Shown: in pieces, positions 57,239-64,000 of the stretch
How positions within the stretch are numbered: the first letter of the stretch is position 1
Layout of the letters: each line of letters starts with the position of its first letter
NCBI RefSeq assembly: GCF_019890675.1
Contig: NZ_JAIOAA010000009.1
Coordinates: 124,001-188,000 of the forward strand
DNA: 64,000 bases
Direction: 5' to 3'
From: Micromonospora sp. PLK6-60
GTDB lineage: Bacteria; Actinomycetota; Actinomycetes; Mycobacteriales; Micromonosporaceae
Translations under genes and position numbers: made by a program
Notes under the pieces: model-generated
Seen by the model: only the letters and a program-made list of their open reading frames with translations
The model's database searches: none
Told to the model about the DNA's origin: nothing

Positions 57239-60200
57239 ATGACCAGACCGGCCAGGGGACGCCTCGCCCGGTACGGCTTCGCGGAGGGGGACGGCGCGGC
57301 GCGCGCCGCCGACCTGCTCGGCCCCGACGGGCTGGGCCTGTGGCGGGTCGAGGAGCAGGAACCGGTCGACGAGCCGGCCGCCGAGCTGCTGGCCGGGCTC
57401 TCCCGCGCGGCCGACCCGGATCTCGCGCTGCGCCAGCTGCACCGGCTGGTCGAGGCGGAACGCCGGGCCGCCGGCGACGGCCCGGGCGCCACGCCGACAC
57501 CGGGCGGCGGCAGCGGATCGACCGTGCTCGGCGCGCTGCACGACGACCCGGGCCTGCGCCGCCGGCTGATCGCGGTGCTGGGCGCCTCCGCCGCGCTCGG
57601 CGACCACCTGGTCGCCAACCCGGCCCAGTGGACGGTGCTGACCACCGCGCCGGACGGGCTGGCCCCCACCGCCGACGGCCGGCTCGACCTGGAACTGGCC
57701 GGCCGGCTGACCCCGTCCCGCCAGCCGGTGGCGGTGCTGCGGCAGGCGTACCGGTTGGCGCTGCTGCGGATCGCGGCGGCCGACCTGACCGGCGGGCGCG
57801 GGCTGGAACAGACCATGGCCGCGCTGTCCGCGCTGGCCGACGCCACCCTCGCCGCCGCGTACCGGATCGCGGTGGCGGAGCTGCCGGAGGGTACGCCCGA
57901 ACCACGGCTGGCCGTGGTGGCGATGGGCAAGTGCGGCGGCGACGAGCTGAACTACGTCTCCGACGTCGACGTGATCTTCGTGGCCGCCGAGGACGCCGAC
58001 CTGGCCGCGGGCACCACCGTCGCCACCCGGCTGATCCACGTCTGCGGGCTGGTCGCCTGGCCGGTCGACGCCGCGCTGCGGCCCGAGGGCAACCGGGGCC
58101 CGCTGGTCCGTACCCTGGCCAGCCACCTCGCCTACTACCGGCGCTGGGCCCGGACCTGGGAGTTCCAGGCGCTGCTCAAGGCCCGGCCGGCCGCCGGTGA
58201 CCTGGCGCTGGCCCGGGAGTGGATCGACTCGCTGGCCCCGCTGGTCTGGACCGCGGCCGAGCGCCCGGAGGCCGTCGAGGACGTCCGGGCGATGCGCCGC
58301 CGGATCATCGAGAACATCCCGCCGAAGGAGCTGGACCGCGAGATCAAGCGCGGCCCGGGCGGGCTGCGCGACATCGAGTTCGCCGTGCAGCTGCTGCAAC
58401 TGGTGCACGGCCGGGGTGACGAGGCGCTGCGGGTCGGCGGCACCGTGCCCGCCCTGCGCGCCCTGGTCGCCGGCGGCTACGTCGGCCGCGCCGACGGCGA
58501 GGCGCTGCTGCGCGGCTACCGGTTCCTGCGCGGCGTCGAACACCGGCTGCAACTGCAGGCGCTGCGCCGCACCCACACCGTGCCGACCGAGCCGGCCGCG
58601 CTGCGCTGGCTGGCCGGCGCGCTGGGCTACCAGGCCACGCCCGGGCGCAGCGCCGTCGAGGCGTTCCGCGCCGACTGGGTCGCGCACGCCGCCGAGGTAC
58701 GCCGGCTGCACGCCAAGCTGCTCTACCGGCCGCTGCTGGAGTCGGTGGCCCGGGTGCCCGCCGACGGCCTGCGACTCACCCCGGAGGCGGCCCGCAACCG
58801 GCTGAAGACGCTCGGCTTCGCCGACCCGGCCGGGGCGCTGCGCCACCTCCAGGCGCTCACCGGCGGGGTCAGCCGGACCGCCGCCATCCAGCGCACCCTG
58901 CTGCCGGTGCTGCTCAGCGAGTTCGCCGACGCGCCCGAGCCGGACCGGGGGCTGCTCAACTACCGGCAGGTCTCCGACAAGCTCGGCAGCACCCCCTGGT
59001 ATCTGCGGCTGCTGCGCGACGAGGGTCCGGTGGCCCGGCGGCTGGCCCGGGTGCTCTCCTCCGCCCGGTACGCCGCCGACCTGCTGGCCCGCGAGCCCGA
59101 GGCGCTGCGGCTGCTGGCCGAGGATGCCGAGCTGACCCCGCGCGCCCGGGCGGTGCTCTGCGACGGCTTCACCGCCGCCGCCGCCCGGCACACCGACCCC
59201 GAACAGGCCACCCGCGCGGTCCGCGCGCTGCGCCGCCGGGAGCTGGTCCGGCTCTCCTGCGCCGACGTGCTCAGCCGGGCCGGCGGGCTGGCTCCCCGCC
59301 CCGACCGGGGCGCGGCGACGCCGCCGCTCGTCGACGTGGTGGCGGTGGGCACCGCGCTCGCCGACGTCACCGACGCCACGCTGACCGCCGCGCTGCGCAC
59401 CGCCCGCGCCGCCAAGCAGGAACTGCCCGGGCTGCGCTTCGCGGTGATCGGGATGGGCCGGCTCGGCGGGTACGAGTCCAACTACCTCTCCGACGCCGAC
59501 GTGCTCTTCGTCTACGATCCGCCGGCCGGTGGCGACGAGAGCGCGGCCAGCGCCGCCGCGCACGGCGTCGCCGAGGAGCTGCGCCGGCTGCTCGGCATGC
59601 CCGCCCCGGACCCGGCGCTGGGCGTCGACGCGGACCTGCGCCCCGAGGGGCGGCAGGGCCCGCTGGTGCGCAGCCTCGCCGCGTACCAGCAGTACTACGC
59701 CCGTTGGTCTCAGGTGTGGGAGGCGCAGGCGCTGCTGCGCGCCCGGTTCGTCTGCGGCGACGCGGACCTGGGCGCGGAGTTCGAGACGATGATCGCCCCG
59801 GTGCGCTGGCCGGCGGGCGGGCTGAGCCGGGAACAGGTGGTGGAGATCCGCCGGATCAAGGCCCGGGTGGAGACCGAGCGGTTGCCCCGGGGCGCCGACC
59901 CGGCCACCCACACCAAGCTGGGCCGGGGCGGGCTGGCCGACGTGGAGTGGGCGGTCCAACTGCTCCAGTTGCGGCACGCCGGCGACCACCCGCGGCTGCG
60001 CGTCACCCGTACCCTCGACGCGCTGGCCGCGGCCCGCGAGGCCGGCCTGGTCGACCCGGACGACGCCGCCGCGATGGCCGCCGGCTGGACACTCGCCGCG
60101 CAGGTCCGCAACGCGCTGATGCTGGTCCGGGGCCGCTCCGGTGACCAGCTGCCCCGGCACGGCGTGGAGCTGGCCGGGGTGGTCCGGCTGCTCGGCGGCG

Positions 60201-60283
60201 AGGACCCGGGGGAGTTCCTCGACGAGTACCTGCGCACCGGCCGGCGCTCCCGGGCGGCGATGGAACGGGTGCTGGATGCCTGA
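57239..60283 (+). CDS. glnE: Bifunctional glutamine synthetase adenylyltransferase/deadenylyltransferase
   Basis: This 1014-residue enzyme adds and removes AMP on glutamine synthetase in response to nitrogen status. Two nucleotidyltransferase domains are clear: AVVAMGKCGGDELNYVSDVD with DVD in the N-terminal half and AVIGMGRLGGYESNYLSDAD with DAD in the C-terminal half. Each is followed by RPEGNRGPLVRTL or RPEGRQGPLVRSL, then an RIK-x-GGLRDIEF or GGLADVEW helical module. Length is as in M. tuberculosis GlnE. The ATG at 57239 is one base after the GATase stop. The next gene overlaps it by eight bases. Confidence 0.95.
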   Translation: MTRPARGRLARYGFAEGDGAARAADLLGPDGLGLWRVEEQEPVDEPAAELLAGLSRAADPDLALRQLHRLVEAERRAAGDGPGATPTPGGGSGSTVLGALHDDPGLRRRLIAVLGASAALGDHLVANPAQWTVLTTAPDGLAPTADGRLDLELAGRLTPSRQPVAVLRQAYRLALLRIAAADLTGGRGLEQTMAALSALADATLAAAYRIAVAELPEGTPEPRLAVVAMGKCGGDELNYVSDVDVIFVAAEDADLAAGTTVATRLIHVCGLVAWPVDAALRPEGNRGPLVRTLASHLAYYRRWARTWEFQALLKARPAAGDLALAREWIDSLAPLVWTAAERPEAVEDVRAMRRRIIENIPPKELDREIKRGPGGLRDIEFAVQLLQLVHGRGDEALRVGGTVPALRALVAGGYVGRADGEALLRGYRFLRGVEHRLQLQALRRTHTVPTEPAALRWLAGALGYQATPGRSAVEAFRADWVAHAAEVRRLHAKLLYRPLLESVARVPADGLRLTPEAARNRLKTLGFADPAGALRHLQALTGGVSRTAAIQRTLLPVLLSEFADAPEPDRGLLNYRQVSDKLGSTPWYLRLLRDEGPVARRLARVLSSARYAADLLAREPEALRLLAEDAELTPRARAVLCDGFTAAAARHTDPEQATRAVRALRRRELVRLSCADVLSRAGGLAPRPDRGAATPPLVDVVAVGTALADVTDATLTAALRTARAAKQELPGLRFAVIGMGRLGGYESNYLSDADVLFVYDPPAGGDESAASAAAHGVAEELRRLLGMPAPDPALGVDADLRPEGRQGPLVRSLAAYQQYYARWSQVWEAQALLRARFVCGDADLGAEFETMIAPVRWPAGGLSREQVVEIRRIKARVETERLPRGADPATHTKLGRGGLADVEWAVQLLQLRHAGDHPRLRVTRTLDALAAAREAGLVDPDDAAAMAAGWTLAAQVRNALMLVRGRSGDQLPRHGVELAGVVRLLGGEDPGEFLDEYLRTGRRSRAAMERVLDA

Positions 60284-61922
60284 ACCGACCGCCCGGCCCG
60301 CCCCCGCAGCGCCGGCGCGGCGGTCCGCGTCCGGCCCGGTGGTGGTCGCGGCCGCCGCCGTGCTCGCCGCCGCCCTCGGCGTGGCGTTCCTGCTCGCCGG
60401 ACCGATGGGCACCGACCTGGCCGCCCAGGTGGCCCGCGCCGACTTCGCCGCCCGCTACGGCACCACCCCGGTCGACCTGGGCTGGTACGGCGGGGTGAAC
60501 CAGTTCGGCTACAGCCTGTTCACCGGCGGGCTGGGCGCGCTGATCGGGGTACGCCCGCTCGGCGTGCTGGCCGCGGTGGCCGGCGCGGCGGCGTTCGCCG
60601 CGCTGCTGGTCCGGCACCGGGCCCGCCGGCCGCTGCTCGGCGGGCTGCTCGGCGCGGTGGTGCTGGTCGGCAACCTGGCCAGCGGCCGGGTCACCTTCGC
60701 CGTCGGGCTGGCCCTCGGGCTGGCCGCCTGCGTCGCGGTGTCGGCGCGGCGCCCGCCCCGACCGGTCCGGCTGGTCCTCGCCGCGCTGCTCGCCGCCCTG
60801 GCCACCTGGGCCAGCCCGGTCGCCGGGCTGTTCACCGGGCTGGCCGGCGCGGCGCTGCTGCTGGCCGGCCTGCGCCGCGGCCCCGGCCCCGGCCGGCCGC
60901 TGCCCGGCGGCTGGCGGTCGGACCGCCCGGTCGCGGAGAGCCTGGTGCTCTGCCTCGCCCCGGCGGTGGCGCTGGCCCCGATGGCGGCGCTGTTCGGCAA
61001 CGGCGGCACCCAGCCGTACGCCTCGGAGTCGATGCGGATCAACGTGGCACTGGCCGTGCTGGTCTTCTTCGTGCTGCCCCGCCGCCGGCGGGCGCTGCGG
61101 ATCGGCGCGGCGCTCACCGTGCTGCTGGTGGTCGCCGCGTTCTACCTGCCCAGCCCGGTCGGGTCCAACGCGATCCGGCTGTCGTTGCTGTTCGCGCTGC
61201 CGGTGGCCGCCGCGTTCGCCGCGCTGCCCCCGGCCTGGCTGGCCGGGCTGCTCGCCGCGATGATCTGGTGGCAGCCGCCGTGGATGACAAACGACCTGAG
61301 CCGGGCCGGCTCGGTGGAGGCCGGCGCGGCGTTCTACCGGCCGCTCGCCGACGAGCTGGCCCGCCGCCAGCTGGTCGGCCGGGTCGAGGTGGTGCCGCTG
61401 CGCGACCACTGGGAGTCGGCGTACCTGCCGCCGACCGTGCCGCTGGCCCGGGGCTGGGAGCGGCAGGTCGACACCGGCCGCAACGCGCTGTTCTACGCCG
61501 ACGGGCTGGACGCGGACGACTACCAGCGGTGGCTGCGCCGGGAGGCGGTCGCCTACGTGGCGGTCGCCCCGGACAGCGTGCCCGACCGGTACGGTCGCGA
61601 GGAGGCCGACCTGATCGCCGCCGGCCAGCCGTACCTGCGCGAGGTCTGGCGGGACGCCACCTGGCGGTTGTACGCGGTGGTCGACCCGACGCCGCTGGTC
61701 GGCGCCCCGGGGCGGCTGGTCGCCGCCGACCGGGTGCAGGTCCGGCTCGCCGTGTCCGGCCCCGGTGACGTGCCGGTGCGGGTGCGCTGGTCGCGCTGGC
61801 TGAGCCTGACCGGCCCCGATGGCTGCCTCGCGCCCGGCGAGGACGGTTTCACCACGCTCCGGGCCGCCGCCCCGGGCGACTACCGGGTGTCGAGTTCCCT
61901 GCTGCCGAACGGGAGATGCTGA
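60276..61922 (+). CDS. Polytopic membrane protein, glycosyltransferase-like
   Basis: This 548-residue protein has about ten membrane helices in the first 360 residues (VVVAAAAVLAAALGVAFLLA, LLGGLLGAVVLVGNLASGR, LLLVVAAFYLPSP and others) and a soluble C-terminal part of about 180 residues with AFYRPLADELARRQLVGRVE and VEVVPLRDHWES. It resembles a GT-C-type membrane glycosyltransferase or a wall-polymer protein but no catalytic Asp pair after helix 1 is certain. It overlaps glnE by eight bases and is followed by two MptB-like genes, so a role in mannan assembly is plausible. Its exact product is unassigned. Confidence 0.75.
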   Translation: MPEPTARPAPAAPARRSASGPVVVAAAAVLAAALGVAFLLAGPMGTDLAAQVARADFAARYGTTPVDLGWYGGVNQFGYSLFTGGLGALIGVRPLGVLAAVAGAAAFAALLVRHRARRPLLGGLLGAVVLVGNLASGRVTFAVGLALGLAACVAVSARRPPRPVRLVLAALLAALATWASPVAGLFTGLAGAALLLAGLRRGPGPGRPLPGGWRSDRPVAESLVLCLAPAVALAPMAALFGNGGTQPYASESMRINVALAVLVFFVLPRRRRALRIGAALTVLLVVAAFYLPSPVGSNAIRLSLLFALPVAAAFAALPPAWLAGLLAAMIWWQPPWMTNDLSRAGSVEAGAAFYRPLADELARRQLVGRVEVVPLRDHWESAYLPPTVPLARGWERQVDTGRNALFYADGLDADDYQRWLRREAVAYVAVAPDSVPDRYGREEADLIAAGQPYLREVWRDATWRLYAVVDPTPLVGAPGRLVAADRVQVRLAVSGPGDVPVRVRWSRWLSLTGPDGCLAPGEDGFTTLRAAAPGDYRVSSSLLPNGRC

Positions 61923-61924
61923 CC

Positions 61925-63355
61925 GTGGACCGACCGCGGCTGACCCGCTGGACGGGCTTCGCCGGATCCCTGCTGCTGGCCGTCGCGGCCTGGCTGGGCG
62001 GGGCGCTGCCGGACGCCTCGCTGCGCACCAACCCGGTCAAGATCTGGCAGGGCCCGCACGGGCCGCTGCTGCTCTCGCTCTGGCTGGTCGGCACCGCCGC
62101 GCTGGTGTGGGCGTGGTGGCGGCTGCGCGACGACGTGCCGTCGAGCCGCTGGGTGCTGCTCACCGTCGCGCTCTGGGTGCTGCCGATGCTGTTCGCCGCC
62201 CCGTTCGGCAGCCGCGACGTCTACGCGTACTCCTGCCAGGGGGCGAGCTTCGCGGCCGGGATCAGCCCGTACGAGCAGGGGGTGTCGGCGCTGCCCTGCC
62301 CGTGGCTGGACACCATCTCCTACATCTGGCGGGACACCCCCGCGCCGTACGGGCCGCTGTTCGTGGTGATCGCCGGGGCGGTGGTGAAGGCCACCGGCTC
62401 GCTGACCGCGAGCATCGTGGTGTTCCGGGCGCTCGCCCTGGGCGGCGTGCTGCTGACCGCGTACGCGCTGCCGGCGCTGGCCCGGCGCTGCGGGGTGTCC
62501 CCGGCGCGGGCGCTCTGGCTGGCGCTGGCCTGCCCGCTGGTCGCCATGCACGTGATCGGCGGGCCGCACAACGACGGGCTGATGGTGGGCGTGCTGGTCG
62601 CCGGCCTGGCCGTGGTGGCGAGCCGGCCCGGCCGGCGCTGGCCGCTGCTGGGCGGCGGGGTGCTGCTGGGGCTGGCCTGCGCGATCAAGATGACCGCCGT
62701 GGTGGTGGTGCCGTTCGCCGCGCTGGCCGCGATCGCCGGGGCGTTCTCGATCCGGTCGCTGATCCGCGACGGCGGTTGGGTGGTCGGCGGGGCGGTCGCC
62801 ACCGTGGTCGGCGTGACCTACGCGGGCGGCCTCGACTTCGGCTGGGTCGGCGGGCTCTCCGAGGGCGGGGTGGCGGTCGCCTGGACCTCGCCGCCGACCG
62901 CCGTCGGGCAGACCGTCGGCCAGGTGGCGCGGCTGTTCGGCGCGCACATCGACGCGCTGCCGGTGACCCGGGGGATCGCCGTGGTGCTGCTGGCGGTGCT
63001 GCTGGTGCTGCTCTGGTTCCGGGCGGTCCGGCGGCCCGATCCGATGTACCACGCCGGGCTGGCGCTGGCGCTGACCGTGGCGCTGTCGCCCGTGGTGCAC
63101 CCGTGGTACTGGATCTGGCCGCTGACCGTGCTCGCCGCCACCGCGCCGGTACGGCAGAAGTGGTACCTGGTGGTCGCGCTGGTCTCCTCCTTCCTGATCC
63201 TGCCGGACGGCACCGGCCTGGCCCGGTACACCAAGACACCCGGCGCGCAGCTGATGACGCTGTTGATGATCTGGGCGGCCGTGCGGTTGGTACGGTCGGC
63301 TCGGGCGGAGCGCCGACCGGCCCCGACGCCCGCCGAGCGGACCGCGTCGACCTGA
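61925..63355 (+). CDS. mptB: Alpha-(1,6)-mannosyltransferase, MptB type
   Basis: This 476-residue protein has about 12 membrane helices and the MptB/MptA GT-C pattern: FGSRDVYAYSCQGASFAAGI with the Arg-Asp-Val-Tyr turn after helix 3, TISYIWRDTPAPYGPLFVV, LALACPLVAMHVIGGPHNDG and a late SPVVHPWYWIWPLTVLAA. MptB uses polyprenol-phosphate mannose to extend an alpha-1,6-mannan core of lipomannan. The ATG at 61916 touches a GGGAG; the GTG at 61925, nine bases after it, is more likely. A second, related gene follows 80 bases downstream. Confidence 0.87.
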   Translation: MDRPRLTRWTGFAGSLLLAVAAWLGGALPDASLRTNPVKIWQGPHGPLLLSLWLVGTAALVWAWWRLRDDVPSSRWVLLTVALWVLPMLFAAPFGSRDVYAYSCQGASFAAGISPYEQGVSALPCPWLDTISYIWRDTPAPYGPLFVVIAGAVVKATGSLTASIVVFRALALGGVLLTAYALPALARRCGVSPARALWLALACPLVAMHVIGGPHNDGLMVGVLVAGLAVVASRPGRRWPLLGGGVLLGLACAIKMTAVVVVPFAALAAIAGAFSIRSLIRDGGWVVGGAVATVVGVTYAGGLDFGWVGGLSEGGVAVAWTSPPTAVGQTVGQVARLFGAHIDALPVTRGIAVVLLAVLLVLLWFRAVRRPDPMYHAGLALALTVALSPVVHPWYWIWPLTVLAATAPVRQKWYLVVALVSSFLILPDGTGLARYTKTPGAQLMTLLMIWAAVRLVRSARAERRPAPTPAERTAST

Positions 63356-63435
63356 CGCCGGGCCGGCGCATCCACCTCGGGCCGCCGGGGTCGGTGCCGG
63401 CGTCACCGGACCCGCCGAGCGAGGAAGGGTTGCCG

Positions 63436-64000
63436 GTGCCGCACACCGCCGCGCCCGAGGAGCCGGTCCGGCCCGGACCGGCCCGGGTGGCCCGCTGGGG
63501 TGGCCTGGCCGGCGCGGTGCTGCTGGCCGTCGCCGGCTGGCTGGGTGGGGCGCTGCCCGGCACCGCCGGCCAGGGGTTCGGTGAGCTGTGGCGCGCCGGG
63601 TGCGGGCCGCTGGTGCTGGCCTGCTGGCTGCTCGGCACCGGGCTGCTGGTCGGTGCCTGGTGGGCGCTGAGGACCGGCGCCCCGTCGACCCGGTGGGCGT
63701 ACCTGACCGCCGGGCTGTGGCTGCTGCCGCTGCTGGCCGCGCCGCCGCTGGGCAGCCGGGACGTCTACTCGTACGCCTGCCAGGGCTGGGCGTACGCGGC
63801 GGGGCACGACCCGTACGCCGGTGGGGTGGCGGCGGCCGGCTGCCCGTGGGCGGACGCGGTGGCGCCGATCTGGCGGGACACCCCCGCACCGTACGGGCCG
63901 TTCTTCGTGCTGCTCGCCGCGCTGGCCGCCACGGTGGGCGGCGGCCTGGTCGGCACGCTTGCCGTGCTGCGCCTGTACGCCGTGCTCGGGGTGCTGCTCG
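63436..64000 (+). CDS. MptB-like mannosyltransferase, 5' part
   Basis: The frame from the GTG at 63436 (after GAGGAAGGG) is open to the window edge, giving the first 188 residues. It aligns with the preceding protein from end to end of the visible part: VARWGGLAGAVLLAVAGWLG, APPLGSRDVYSYACQGWAYA and IWRDTPAPYGPFFVLLAALA match the preceding FGSRDVYAYSCQG and WRDTPAPYGPLF. It is therefore a tandem paralog. The C-terminal half with the remaining helices lies outside. Confidence 0.87.
   Translation, partial: MPHTAAPEEPVRPGPARVARWGGLAGAVLLAVAGWLGGALPGTAGQGFGELWRAGCGPLVLACWLLGTGLLVGAWWALRTGAPSTRWAYLTAGLWLLPLLAAPPLGSRDVYSYACQGWAYAAGHDPYAGGVAAAGCPWADAVAPIWRDTPAPYGPFFVLLAALAATVGGGLVGTLAVLRLYAVLGVLL

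Noticed and set aside
56918-60412. 1164-codon minus-strand frame across glnE
   Set aside because: Product is low-complexity and the plus strand encodes a full-length GlnE with both catalytic domains.

Overview
The window is high-GC actinobacterial chromosome, most likely from the Micromonosporaceae (Micromonospora-like). This rests on the very GC-rich third codon positions, frequent GTG starts, dense short operons, a type A RNase P RNA, SigE-family sigma factors, coenzyme F420 and mannosyltransferase genes, and a Lys/Ala-rich H1-like nucleoid protein. I see no phage, integrase, transposase or CRISPR array, so it reads as core chromosome with some accessory patches.

Layout. 1-3.5 kb: end of a DUF3052 gene, 1-Cys peroxiredoxin ahpE, tRNA-Val(TAC), a MarR/lipoprotein pair with tandem operators, a D-amino-acid-oxidase-like flavoenzyme. 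3.5-12.8 kb: small enzymes and regulators (VOC, DinB/TIGR03083-type, alpha/beta hydrolase, phosphotransferase, DHFR-like, TetR, polysaccharide pyruvyl transferase, PfkB kinase) and a SigE-family sigma factor coupled to a membrane-anchored propeller protein. 12.9-17.2 kb: an SNF2 helicase and SWIM-domain pair. 18-24.3 kb: a five-gene operon (DUF1800, DUF1501, ferric-reductase-like flavocytochrome, FMN-binding protein, ApbE) that looks like a flavinylated cell-envelope electron-transfer system and is the most interesting locus. 24.3-29.8 kb: a primase-like protein divergent from an XRE regulator, a flavoprotein, then Nif3 / zinc-ribbon coiled-coil / RNase H-phosphatase, matching the Rv2230c-Rv2228c neighbourhood of Mycobacterium tuberculosis. 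29.9-36.7 kb: DUF3311-SSS carboxylate-type transporter behind a CRP-like site, MarR/MFS pair, TauE/SafE permease, a second sigma/membrane-protein pair. 36.8-37.2 kb: rnpB. 37.2-40.7 kb: a patchy, partly lower-GC stretch with a cupin, an Lrp/LysE pair, a frameshifted small gene and an unknown membrane-anchored protein. 40.8-46.8 kb: roadblock pair, PadR with membrane partner, H1-like protein, RNB ribonuclease, F420:NADPH oxidoreductase. 46.9-51.2 kb: panB, nadE, glnA2. 51.3-57.2 kb: small regulators and enzymes, a virginiamycin-B-lyase-like propeller, an 820-base non-coding stretch with two large hairpins, LD-carboxypeptidase and a class I amidotransferase. 57.2-64 kb: glnE, then membrane proteins including two adjacent MptB-type mannosyltransferases, the last cut by the window edge.

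Several intergenic elements recur. Related palindromes of 50-60 bp occur at five places; four lie between converging genes, where they probably act as two-way terminators. Several regulators (MarR twice, TetR, XRE) have palindromes placed for autoregulation. The set ahpE, Nif3, RNase H fusion, panB, glnA2 and glnE keeps the order of the corresponding mycobacterial block, with extra genes inserted.
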